From Mesorhizobium sp. J8 (GTDB lineage: Bacteria > Pseudomonadota > Alphaproteobacteria > Rhizobiales > Rhizobiaceae), in NCBI RefSeq assembly GCF_016591715.1, contig NZ_AP024109.1:3782001-3846000 (forward strand): DNA of 64,000 nt, written 5' to 3'. A program made the translations under genes and the position numbers. The notes under the pieces are model-generated. The model made no database searches. It saw only the letters and a program-made list of their open reading frames with translations, and had not been told where the DNA came from. Within the stretch, counting starts at the first letter, position 1; the number at the start of each line of letters is the position of its first letter. Of the stretch, positions 1 through 8,006 are shown piece by piece.

Positions 1-831
1 GCCATCGAGCGCGCCGAAGTGGCTGCCTGGCTCGACCTCTACGAAGCGGCGCCCACCGACTTCGCGGCGCGGCATGGGCTGTCGATCGCGAGCGACGGCG
101 ATCTTGTCTGGACCACCTGCACGACGATCCCGTTCATCCATTTCAATTGCGTGAAGAATATCGGCGTCGATGGTCCGGCGACGGAAGAGCAGGTCGACGC
201 GCTGCTCCAGCGCTACCGTGATGCCGGCGTCATGCGGCCGTGGTTCTACACCAATCCGCATGCCGAACCGGCGCGGCTGCGGTGCTGGCTGGAAGCGCGC
301 GGCCTGCAGCATCAGGGCGGCTGGGAGCGCATCTATCGCGACGCCACGCCGCTGCCGGAGGAACCGCTTTTTCCGGGCGATCCGCTGATCCCGGTCGACG
401 ATCTGGTGGTCGAGGAGGTCACGCCCAGGACGGCATCGGATTGGGCTTCCTTCATCGATGCCAAATACAGGCTCCCCACCACGCCCTGGCTCACGGCGCT
501 TGTCGGCCGCAAGGGCTGGCATCACTACATGCTGAAACGCGGGGGCGCGGTCGCCGCCGTGCGCTCGCTCTTCATCTCAGGCGGCGCGGCCTGGAGCGGC
601 ATCGACGCCCCGGTGCCGGGAATCATGGCGCCGAGCTTCGATCTTGATGCCATGCTCGGCGAAAGGCTGGTTCGCGACGGCATCGCCGCCGGCGCGAAAC
701 TGTTCGTCGCCGACATCGAGGCGCCGCGCCCCGACCGCGACGGGCCGGCCTATCGCAATTATGACCGGCTCGGCTTCAAGCTCGCCTATTTGCGCAATCA
801 TTACAGCTACCTGCCCGCGCACTCGAGCTGA
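1..831 (+). CDS. GNAT-like N-acetyltransferase, 5' end cut by the window edge
   Basis: The frame is open from base 1, so the gene probably starts upstream; a GTG at 19 exists but has no convincing ribosome binding site. The visible 276 residues resemble GNAT acetyltransferases of rhizobia, with a C-terminal stretch (ending YRNYDRLGFKLAYLRNHYSY) typical of the last strand and helix of that fold, where acetyl-CoA is bound. The substrate cannot be told. The assignment rests on overall pattern, since no catalytic residue is diagnostic in this family. The next gene is convergent and 59 bp away. Confidence 0.6.
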   Translation, partial: AIERAEVAAWLDLYEAAPTDFAARHGLSIASDGDLVWTTCTTIPFIHFNCVKNIGVDGPATEEQVDALLQRYRDAGVMRPWFYTNPHAEPARLRCWLEARGLQHQGGWERIYRDATPLPEEPLFPGDPLIPVDDLVVEEVTPRTASDWASFIDAKYRLPTTPWLTALVGRKGWHHYMLKRGGAVAAVRSLFISGGAAWSGIDAPVPGIMAPSFDLDAMLGERLVRDGIAAGAKLFVADIEAPRPDRDGPAYRNYDRLGFKLAYLRNHYSYLPAHSS

Positions 832-890
832 CCGGCGGCTGTTGTCCTTGTGCAATTCGCGGCGGGAAACCGGCATATTTTGGGGTCGCC

Positions 891-1103
891 TCAGCGATAG
901 AGCCACTGCTTCAGGCAGCTTCTTGCCACCACATGCGCCGGCGGCACTGAAGCCTGGTCGATGCGGGAATCATCGCCGGCCCTGTCGCGCGCCTTCTCCA
1001 GAAGCAGGCGAATCTCTGCCGGACGCACCCGGTCGCGTTCCATCACGAGTTGGATCATCGGGTCGTTCAAAAGCTCGTCCAAGGTGTTGATGCTCTCGCT
1101 CAT
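891..1103 (-). CDS. Small conserved hypothetical protein (70 aa)
   Basis: A 70-residue acidic-to-basic protein without signal peptide or membrane segment, beginning MSESINTLDELLNDPMIQLV. A strong GAGGAGG ribosome binding site lies just upstream of the ATG, the main reason to accept it. It looks helical throughout, with a single Cys near the C terminus. I do not recognise a function. It stands alone, with convergent and divergent neighbours on either side. Confidence 0.6.
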   Translation of the reverse strand: MSESINTLDELLNDPMIQLVMERDRVRPAEIRLLLEKARDRAGDDSRIDQASVPPAHVVARSCLKQWLYR

Positions 1104-1231
1104 CCGTCGCCTCCTCGATGCCTGCCCGCATGGCGCTTAGATAGGCGCCAATGATGGCCCGCCAATGACGCTTTGCCGGCTATGTCGTGAATCGAAGATG
1201 AAATTTTTGTGCAGGCCTGCGTCGCAATGAC

Positions 1232-1627
1232 TCAGGCCGGCGGCGCGCTTTCATATTGCGGCAGGCCATCGTCGAGCTTTACCCAAGGCTGCTTCGAAGC
1301 GGTCCAGAAATGCATGTCTGGCTTGAACAGCGACGGGTCGTCGAGCGAGCCGGAGGTGACGCCGAGAATGCCCCGGGAGTCGCGCCTTGAGAAAAGCGTC
1401 GTGCCACAGGCCGGGCAGAAGCCGCGCTTGAGGTCCGGCGTGGAATTGATCGTCGCGACCGGCCCTTCGACGGTCACATCGTCGATGCGGAACAGAAGCC
1501 GCGCGTTGAAGGCGGCGCCGATCGCTCTCTGGCAGATCCGGCAATGGCAGACGCGCTCGTTGATCGGCTCGGCCTCTGCCCTATACCGCACCGCGCCGCA
1601 AAGGCATCCGCCCTCATATTTCGCCAT
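1232..1627 (-). CDS. GFA/CENP-V family zinc protein
   Basis: This 131-residue protein has the cysteine pattern of the GFA (glutathione-dependent formaldehyde-activating enzyme-like) fold: GGCLCGAVRY at about 6-15, CHCRICQ at about 28-34 and CPACGTTLF at about 71-79, which together bind two zinc ions. Most members have no proven reaction and true Gfa activity is doubtful, so only the family is claimed. ATG 1627 is preferred over ATG 1636 because an AGGA motif sits eight bases upstream. A second GFA protein lies at 56901-57398. Confidence 0.85.
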   Translation of the reverse strand: MAKYEGGCLCGAVRYRAEAEPINERVCHCRICQRAIGAAFNARLLFRIDDVTVEGPVATINSTPDLKRGFCPACGTTLFSRRDSRGILGVTSGSLDDPSLFKPDMHFWTASKQPWVKLDDGLPQYESAPPA

Positions 1628-1745
1628 GGCAAGCATCCTGGTCGTGCACTATCGGCACGCTCTAACCGCCGGCACGGCAGCGTCAATCAAAAAGCTTTGA
1701 TGGAACGCGATCGCTAACGGTGATGCAGCGGCCGGACGCCCAGGG

Positions 1746-1994
1746 TCAGTGGCGCTTGGCCTGTACGAGATAGGCGTCGATCGTGGTCTCGCCGAGCCAT
1801 TTCGCGGCTTCGAGCCGATGCAGCCCCTCAACCAGGATGTGGCGCTTGCCGTCGTGCCGCACCTGGATCGGCGTCTTCATGCCGTTCTCGAGGATATCCT
1901 CGGCGAGATGGCGCACGGTTTCGGGATGCAGCGTCTTGCGCCGCGCCGTCGGCACGTAGATGTCGTCGACCTTGACCTTTTGCACCCGCAGCAT
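1746..1994 (-). CDS. ParB/sulfiredoxin-fold small protein
   Basis: An 82-residue protein that consists of little more than a ParB N-terminal (Srx-like) domain: a short strand with VDDIYVPTARR, then LAEDILENGMKTPIQV and ILVEGLHRLEAAKWLG, the signature GxHRLxA loop that binds nucleotide in ParB relatives. It lacks the helix-turn-helix DNA-binding and dimerisation domains of chromosomal ParB, so a partition role is unlikely. A GGGAG ribosome binding site lies six bases before the ATG. Free-standing versions occur in phages, plasmids and chromosomes; the role here is unknown. Confidence 0.7.
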   Translation of the reverse strand: MLRVQKVKVDDIYVPTARRKTLHPETVRHLAEDILENGMKTPIQVRHDGKRHILVEGLHRLEAAKWLGETTIDAYLVQAKRH

Positions 1995-2144
1995 GTCGGC
2001 TCCCGGCGTTGGAACATCGCCTCAAGCTGAGATAATCCGTTTGCCGGATATCGCCAAGCGCAAGCCCACGCTGGCCCGATGCTTTCCATTTGACGGTTGC
2101 CCAGCCGATGGTCTCAATGACGGCCTCGTGATCTCAGGTGTTCC

Positions 2145-3785
2145 TTGACGCAGCTGCCCACCGAATTCCCCGATTTCGGGCTGACGCTCGAGCAACGCCG
2201 CGAGGCGGTGCGCGGCCATTATTACGAATGGCCGGGCATGGACGGTGAGCGCGGCGAGATCTGGGGCTACAGCGACCGCTTTTCCTACCGACCTGGCGAA
2301 ACGGTGACGCTGCATGTGAGCTCGACGATGCCGCAATTCAGCATCGCCATTGTTCGCGACGGCGCCACCGAAACCAAGATCCTCGAAAGGACCGGCTTGT
2401 CGGCGCGCTGGCAGGACACGCCAGATCAGTGTTCGGTCGAAGGCTGCGGCTGGGAGGCTTCCTTCGAATTCCGCGTCGGCGACGACTGGCCATCCGGCGC
2501 CTATCGCCTCACGCTTTCGGCCGAAAGCCGCGACGATGACCCGATCCGCAGCCATCACCTCTTCATCGTCGCCCCCCTGCCCGGCAAGAAACCCGGCCGC
2601 CTGCTGCAGGTCGCCGCGACCGGCACCTGGACCGCCTACAACACCTGGGGCGGCTCGAACCACTACCAAGGCATCACCGGCCCCAATCGCGATCAATACG
2701 CCACCACGGTGTCGACCCAGCGCCCCTGGTGCCGCGGCTTCGTCGTGCTGCCCAAGGATGCGCCGCGCGTGCCGCTCGAAGTTGCCGTGCCGCCGAAAAC
2801 CGTGCCGCGCTATCCGCATATGGAATGGGCTTTTGCCACCGGGCATTCGAAGAAATACGCCTCGTCCGGATGGGCAAGCTATGACAGCCATTTCTTCCGC
2901 TTCGCCGAACGCGCCGGCTACCAGATCGATCTCGCCAGCCAGCACGAACTGCATTTCTCGCCCGAAATCCTCGACGGCTATGACTGCGTCGCCTTCGTCG
3001 GCCATGACGAGTACTGGACCTGGGAGATGCGCGACGCCGTCGACGCCTATGTCGAGCGCGGCGGCCATGCGGCGCGCTTCGCCGGCAATTTCATGTGGCA
3101 GACCAGGCTGGAGGACGAGGGCCGGCGCCAGGTCTGCTACAAATACAAGGCGCGCGCGGAAGACCCTGTCTATCGCGGCGGCGACGTCACCCGCGCCACC
3201 AATTCCTGGGAAGCGCCGGAGATCGGCCGTCCCGGCAGCGCCACCTTCGGCCTAAATGCGACGCGGGGCGTCTATGCCGGCTGGGGCGGCTGCGCACCGC
3301 GCGGCGTGCGCGGCTTCCCGGTCTACCGGCCCGAGCACTGGGCCTTTGCCGGCACCGGGATCTATTATGGCGACCTGCTCGGCGCCGACAGCCATGTCTA
3401 TGGCTATGAGGTCGACGGGCTCGATTTCGAGATCCGTGGCGGCCTGCCCTACCCGACTGCAACCAGCGGCGCGCCGGATGGCTTGCAGGTGCTGGCGGTC
3501 GGCATGGCGAGCCAGGTCGAGGAAAGCGCCGACATTCCGATCGAGGACCAGTTCCTTACCGACGAGGACGGCCGCTTCACCGCCGAGACCTTGTTCGGCG
3601 AGGCCAGTGACGCCAACCTCGACAAGGTCAAGCGCGGCAACGGCATGATCGTCAATTTCCCGCGCGGCAAAGGCGAGGTGTTCCACGCCGGAAGCTGCGA
3701 ATGGATCGCCGGCCTGCTAAGGCAGGACGCGATGGTCGAACGCGTGACCAAGAATGTTCTCGACCGCTATCTCGGAAAGTCCTGA
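2145..3785 (+). CDS. N,N-dimethylformamidase large-subunit-like protein
   Basis: The 546-residue product resembles the catalytic core of the large subunit of N,N-dimethylformamidase, which hydrolyses dimethylformamide to dimethylamine and formate with a mononuclear iron. It has an early beta-sandwich-like region (about 1-140), the conserved TWTAYNTWGGSNHY segment at 161-174 and the HDEYW motif at 287-291. It is shorter than the known large subunit (over 700 residues) and no small subunit gene is adjacent, so the substrate may be another amide. TTG is the only start before a stop at 2118-2120, and AGG precedes it. It is the first gene of a four-gene operon; the stop is one base from the next ATG. 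Confidence 0.75.
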   Translation: MTQLPTEFPDFGLTLEQRREAVRGHYYEWPGMDGERGEIWGYSDRFSYRPGETVTLHVSSTMPQFSIAIVRDGATETKILERTGLSARWQDTPDQCSVEGCGWEASFEFRVGDDWPSGAYRLTLSAESRDDDPIRSHHLFIVAPLPGKKPGRLLQVAATGTWTAYNTWGGSNHYQGITGPNRDQYATTVSTQRPWCRGFVVLPKDAPRVPLEVAVPPKTVPRYPHMEWAFATGHSKKYASSGWASYDSHFFRFAERAGYQIDLASQHELHFSPEILDGYDCVAFVGHDEYWTWEMRDAVDAYVERGGHAARFAGNFMWQTRLEDEGRRQVCYKYKARAEDPVYRGGDVTRATNSWEAPEIGRPGSATFGLNATRGVYAGWGGCAPRGVRGFPVYRPEHWAFAGTGIYYGDLLGADSHVYGYEVDGLDFEIRGGLPYPTATSGAPDGLQVLAVGMASQVEESADIPIEDQFLTDEDGRFTAETLFGEASDANLDKVKRGNGMIVNFPRGKGEVFHAGSCEWIAGLLRQDAMVERVTKNVLDRYLGKS

Positions 3786-3786
3786 T

Positions 3787-5169
3787 ATGCCAAAACTGGA
3801 AGTGCAGCCCTCGCCCGACGCCGAAGCGCGGCCGCCATCGCATCTGTTCTATCTTTCCAGCCTGCGCCGGCCGCTCGTCGACCGCGCCGAGGGCATCTAT
3901 TTCTGGACGCAGGACGGCCGCCGCTTCATCGACGGCTCGAGCGGGCCGATGGTCGCCAATATCGGCCATTCCAACCGCAACGTGCTCGACGCCATGAAGC
4001 GGCAGATGGACAAAACCACCTTTGCCTACCGGCTGCATTTCGAGAACGAGCCGGCCGAGGAGTTCGCGCGGGAGCTCGCGGGCAAACTTCCCGAAGGCAT
4101 GGACCGCATCTTCTTCGTCTCCGGCGGGTCCGAAGCGACCGAATCCTGCATCAAGCTCGCCAGGCAATGGGCGGTGGCCACCGGCCAGCCCAAGCGCTGG
4201 AAGGTGATCACCCGCTTCCCGTCCTATCATGGCGGCACGCTGGGCTCGCTCTCTATCACCGGCGACGACGCGCTCGCCGAAACCTTCACGCCGATGATGC
4301 GGGTGATGCCGACAGTGCCGGCGCCGACAGCCTGGCGCGACCGCGACAACCTTTCGATGGAACAGCGCGGCATCCGCTATGCCGACATGCTGGAGGAAAA
4401 GATCCAATCCGAGGGCCCGGAGAGCGTTCTGGCCTTCATCATGGAGCCGATCGGGGGCGCGGCAACGGCTGCGCTTGTCGCGCCCGACAGTTACTATCCG
4501 CGCATCCGCGAAATCTGCGACCGCTACGGCATCCTTTTGATCCATGACGAGGTGATGAGCGGCGCCGGCAGAACAGGCAAATTCCTCGGCGGCGATCACT
4601 GGAACTGCAGGCCGGACATCGTAGCACTTTCGAAGGGGCTGGGCTCGGGCTACGCGCCGCTCGGCGCCCTCGCCGCGCCGATGCGACTGGTCGAGCCGCT
4701 GCTTGCCTCGGGCGGCTTCCAGCACGGCCACACCTATGCCGGCAATCCGCTTGCCTGCGCCGCCGGCCTTGCCGTGCTCGGCGAAATGGACCGGCTCGAT
4801 CTCATCGCCAACGCCGCCGCCATGGGCGACGTGCTGATGCTGGAGTTGAAGGGCTTGCAGAAGCGCTTCCCCTTCATCGCCGATGTGCGGGGCAAGGGCC
4901 TGCTCACCGGCGCCGAGATGGTCGCCGACCCCGAGACGCTGAAGCCCATCGATCCAGCCAGCAAGGCGACGCAGCGCCTGCTCGATCACGCCTATGCGCG
5001 CGGCCTGATCATCTATGGCCGCAAGGTCAAGGGCGGCGTCGACGGCGACAATTTCATGGTGGCGCCGCCAATGATCATCACCCGCGAGCAGATCTGCGAG
5101 ATGATCTCCATCATCGGCGACTCCCTGGAGGCGCTGGCGCAGGAACTCGATCTGCCGGTGCAGGGGTGA
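3787..5169 (+). CDS. Class III (omega) aminotransferase, PLP-dependent
   Basis: A 460-residue fold-type I aminotransferase of the class III (ornithine/GABA/omega-amino acid) family. Visible landmarks are FVSGGSEATESCIKLARQ near 115, IHDEVMSGAGRTGKF near 250 with the Asp that contacts the pyridine nitrogen, and the PLP lysine at about 283 in ALSKGLGSGYAPLGA. ATG 3787 is chosen because it follows the preceding stop by one base; a frame extension to 3754 would overlap the upstream gene. Its operon place after an amidase-like gene suggests it removes the amino group from an amine or amino acid released upstream; the substrate is not determinable. Confidence 0.88.
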   Translation: MPKLEVQPSPDAEARPPSHLFYLSSLRRPLVDRAEGIYFWTQDGRRFIDGSSGPMVANIGHSNRNVLDAMKRQMDKTTFAYRLHFENEPAEEFARELAGKLPEGMDRIFFVSGGSEATESCIKLARQWAVATGQPKRWKVITRFPSYHGGTLGSLSITGDDALAETFTPMMRVMPTVPAPTAWRDRDNLSMEQRGIRYADMLEEKIQSEGPESVLAFIMEPIGGAATAALVAPDSYYPRIREICDRYGILLIHDEVMSGAGRTGKFLGGDHWNCRPDIVALSKGLGSGYAPLGALAAPMRLVEPLLASGGFQHGHTYAGNPLACAAGLAVLGEMDRLDLIANAAAMGDVLMLELKGLQKRFPFIADVRGKGLLTGAEMVADPETLKPIDPASKATQRLLDHAYARGLIIYGRKVKGGVDGDNFMVAPPMIITREQICEMISIIGDSLEALAQELDLPVQG

Positions 5170-5182
5170 GAAAGGTGTTTTG

Positions 5183-5677
5183 ATGCCGGCACCGGTTACG
5201 CTCCGCCCCGGTCGCATCGAGGATGTCGAAGCCATTCACGCCGCGCTGCTGCGCCTCAGCACCCACATCGGCGCGCAGGAAGAGATCCAATCGACGCCCG
5301 ACGACCTCCGTCGCTACGGCTTCGGCGAAAAGCCCGCCTTCTCGACCCTGATCGCCGAGATCGGCGGCGAATTCGCCGGTCTTTGCCTGCACTTTCCGAT
5401 CTTCTCGACCTGGATGGGCCGGCCGGGTGTCTATGTGCAGGACCTTTACGTCGAGGATCGTTTTCGCGGGCGCCGGATCGGCGAAAAACTGCTGCGCCGC
5501 GTCGCGAAAGAGTGCCGCGCGGCGGGCGGCGCCTATCTGAGGCTCTCCGTCGATACCGACAACGAGACCGCCAAGGCCTTCTATGAGAGACTTGGCATCG
5601 GCTGGTCGAGTTACGAGCAGGTGCAGAAGATCGTCGGCGATGCCTTCTTTGCCTTTGCTGACACGCCGGAGGAGTGA
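5183..5677 (+). CDS. GNAT N-acetyltransferase
   Basis: A 164-residue single-domain GNAT protein. It shows the acetyl-CoA pyrophosphate loop RFRGRRIGEKLLRRV at about 94-108 (the R/Q-x-x-G-x-G/A motif A), preceded by the YVQDLYV strand and followed by LRLSVDTDNETAKAFYERLG (motif B). ATG 5183 follows a GAAAGGTG ribosome binding site; a TTG directly before it is not needed. It ends two bases before the next start, so it is translationally linked to the deacetylase-like gene. An acetylase beside a deacetylase suggests an N-acetylated intermediate such as an acetylated amine. Confidence 0.88.
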   Translation: MPAPVTLRPGRIEDVEAIHAALLRLSTHIGAQEEIQSTPDDLRRYGFGEKPAFSTLIAEIGGEFAGLCLHFPIFSTWMGRPGVYVQDLYVEDRFRGRRIGEKLLRRVAKECRAAGGAYLRLSVDTDNETAKAFYERLGIGWSSYEQVQKIVGDAFFAFADTPEE

Positions 5678-5679
5678 CG

Positions 5680-6708
5680 ATGAAAGCCTTCTATGCCGAG
5701 GAGCAGAAACGCCATGACCCGAAGGCTTTCCTCTCCAGCGGGGCGCCGCAGCCTAATCCGGAAAAGCCGGAGCGGATCGAGAGATTATTAGCCGGCGCAA
5801 GATCGACCGGGTTGACGGTCGAACGTCCGAAAAATCATGGACTTGGACCGATCTCGGCGGTGCACACGCCCGAATATCTGGATTTCCTCCAGCACATTTT
5901 CATTCGCTGGCAGCGCATCGAAGGCGCTTCGGCAGAGGTGATCCCGAACATCCACCCGATCGCCCGCAACGGCTCCTATCCGGCCTCGGCTGTCGGCCAG
6001 GCCGGCTATCACATGGCCGACACCGCCTGCCCGATCTCGGCCGAGACCTGGAACAGCGCGCTGTGGAGCGCCTGGAGCGCGGTGGAAGCCGCTGAAGCGG
6101 TGATGGCCGGCGCGGCGTCGGCCTATGCGCTCTGCCGCCCGCCGGGCCATCACGCCTTCGCCGATGTCGCCGGCGGCTTCTGCTTCATCAACAATTCGGC
6201 GGTCGCGGCGCAGGTTCTGCGCAAGAATTCCGCCCGCGTCGCCATCCTCGATGTCGACCTGCACCACGGCAACGGTACGCAAGGTATCTTCTATGCCCGT
6301 CCCGACGTGCTCACCGTCTCGCTGCACGCCGACCCGGTGCGCTTCTACCCGTTCTTCTGGGGACATGCCGACGAGCGCGGCGAAGGCCCCGGCCTCGGCT
6401 ACAATCTCAACCTGCCGCTGCCACGCAAATCCGGCGACGAGGCCTTCCTCGAAGCGCTGGCGGCGGCCTTCCAGCGCATCCGCGCCTTCGCGCCGGAAGC
6501 ACTGGTCGTGGCGCTCGGCCTCGATGCTTTCGAGGGCGATCCATTCGGCGGCCTGTCGGTGACGACGCCCGGCTTCTCGCGCATCGGCGAAGCGATCGCC
6601 GGCCTCGGCCTGCCCACGATCATCGTCCAGGAAGGCGGCTATCTCTGCGACGCCCTCGGCGACAATCTCACCGCATTCCTCACCGGTTTCGGCGGCAAGA
6701 AAGACTAG
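5680..6708 (+). CDS. HDAC-superfamily deacetylase (acetylpolyamine amidohydrolase-like)
   Basis: A 342-residue zinc-dependent deacetylase of the arginase/HDAC fold. The catalytic pair is in RPPGHHAF (His 157-158), zinc ligands are in DVDLHHGNGTQG (about Asp193 and His195) and in GLDAFEGDP (about Asp282), and the Tyr-bearing loop reads VQEGGYLC. Bacterial members of this branch act on acetylated polyamines, acetoin-type or other small amides rather than histones. GGAGGAG ends five bases before ATG 5680. It is the last gene of the operon, and its stop shares a CTAG with the convergent gene's stop. Confidence 0.88.
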   Translation: MKAFYAEEQKRHDPKAFLSSGAPQPNPEKPERIERLLAGARSTGLTVERPKNHGLGPISAVHTPEYLDFLQHIFIRWQRIEGASAEVIPNIHPIARNGSYPASAVGQAGYHMADTACPISAETWNSALWSAWSAVEAAEAVMAGAASAYALCRPPGHHAFADVAGGFCFINNSAVAAQVLRKNSARVAILDVDLHHGNGTQGIFYARPDVLTVSLHADPVRFYPFFWGHADERGEGPGLGYNLNLPLPRKSGDEAFLEALAAAFQRIRAFAPEALVVALGLDAFEGDPFGGLSVTTPGFSRIGEAIAGLGLPTIIVQEGGYLCDALGDNLTAFLTGFGGKKD

Positions 6709-7970
6709 CGCTGCTGCCGCAGCATCGCGATCACGCGATGCACGCTTCCCAGCGTTTCCTCGATCTCTTTCGCCGTGTTGTAATGCGCAATGCCGATGCG
6801 CACGACCCCTTGCTCGGCCGGTATGCCGAGCTGGTGGACGACCTCCCACGCATAATTGTGGCCTGACCAGACGAAGATGTTCTCGGCATTCATCTGCCGC
6901 ACGATCGTTTCCGGCTCGATGCCTTCCACGGTGAAGGAAATCGTCGGCACCCGCTCGGCGAGGCGCTTCGGATCGGTAATGCCGTGAATGACCAGGCCCT
7001 CGATGTCGTACAACCCGTCGATCAGTTGCCGCGCCAGCACGTTCTCGTAGGCGATCGACACCTCGAACGCCCTGGCGATCCGCTGCCGCCGCGAGCCGCG
7101 CTCGCCGGCCGAAGCGCCGAGATCGGCGAAATAGTCGATTGCCGCCGTAAGCCCCGCCATCAGCTCGATCTGCGGCGTGCCGAGTTCGAACCGTTCGGGC
7201 AGGACGTTCGAAGAGCAGCGGCATTTGTACGGCTTGAGCGCGTCGATCACGTCGCGGCGGCCCCACAATATGCCCATATGCGGGCCGAAGAATTTGTAAG
7301 CCGAGCAGATCAGGAAATCGCAGCCGAGCTCCTGCACGTCGACCAGCCCGTGCGGCGCGAACTGCACGGCATCGACATAGACCAGCGCGCCGGCCTGCCT
7401 GGCGATCGCCGTCAGCGCCTTCACCCGGTTGATCGAGCCGGTGAGGTTGGAGGCATAGTTCAGCGCGACGAGGCGCGTCTTGTCCGAAAGCAGCGCCTTG
7501 AGCGCGGCCTCCTCCACCTGCCAGCTCCGCTCGTCGAACGGCAGGAAGCGCACGACAAGGCCGAGATCCTCGGCAAGCTGCAGCCAGGGTGAGACATTGC
7601 CTTCGTGGTCCATGCGCGTGACGATGATCTCGTCGCCAGGTTTCATCATGCGGCCGAGCGTGCGCGACATGTGATAGGTCAGCGTCGTCATGTTTGCGCC
7701 GATGACGATTTCCTCGATGCTCGATGCGTTCAGAAAATCGGCCATTGCCGCATGGGCGTCGTCGACCACTTTTTGGGCCGCGACCGTGGTCTCGAAGAAC
7801 CCGCCCAGATTGGCGTTGGTCGAGAGCAGGCAGCGCGACACCGCGTCTGCCACCGTCAGCGGCACCTGCGTGCCGGCGGGATTGTCGAGATAGATGCGCC
7901 GGCGCCCGTCATCGGTCAGCGAAAGCGCCGGAAACCTGCCGCGCACGGCCTCGACCGGAAAATCTGCCAT
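6705..7970 (-). CDS. Cysteine desulfurase-like class V aminotransferase
   Basis: A 421-residue PLP enzyme of the class V fold, close to the group called cysteine desulfurase-like protein (TIGR01976 type). The internal aldimine lysine is in CSAYKFFGPHMGIL (about residue 226), with YVDAVQFAPHGLVDV holding the cofactor Asp. It lacks an obvious mobile-loop catalytic Cys near the C terminus, so true desulfurase activity is doubtful. The start ATG 7970 is chosen for an AGGGG eight bases upstream; ATG 7973 and GTG 7979 are alternatives. It is convergent with the amide/amine operon and codirectional with the reductase upstream. Confidence 0.8.
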   Translation of the reverse strand: MADFPVEAVRGRFPALSLTDDGRRRIYLDNPAGTQVPLTVADAVSRCLLSTNANLGGFFETTVAAQKVVDDAHAAMADFLNASSIEEIVIGANMTTLTYHMSRTLGRMMKPGDEIIVTRMDHEGNVSPWLQLAEDLGLVVRFLPFDERSWQVEEAALKALLSDKTRLVALNYASNLTGSINRVKALTAIARQAGALVYVDAVQFAPHGLVDVQELGCDFLICSAYKFFGPHMGILWGRRDVIDALKPYKCRCSSNVLPERFELGTPQIELMAGLTAAIDYFADLGASAGERGSRRQRIARAFEVSIAYENVLARQLIDGLYDIEGLVIHGITDPKRLAERVPTISFTVEGIEPETIVRQMNAENIFVWSGHNYAWEVVHQLGIPAEQGVVRIGIAHYNTAKEIEETLGSVHRVIAMLRQQR

Positions 7971-8006
7971 CATCTCCACCCCTTTTTGTTTTTCACCGAT
8001 TCCCGC

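Noticed and set aside
3652..5235. Minus-strand frame of over 500 codons opposite the aminotransferase
   Set aside because: Antisense shadow of a well-supported PLP enzyme; no domain and biased composition.
5788..7266. Minus-strand frame of about 490 codons across the deacetylase and desulfurase-like genes
   Set aside because: It runs antisense through one gene and out of frame through the other, with no family features.
6705..7970. True IscS/SufS-type cysteine desulfurase
   Set aside because: The PLP lysine is present but a catalytic Cys in the C-terminal mobile loop is not evident, and the sequence fits the desulfurase-like subgroup better; the real SufS is at 58840-60081.
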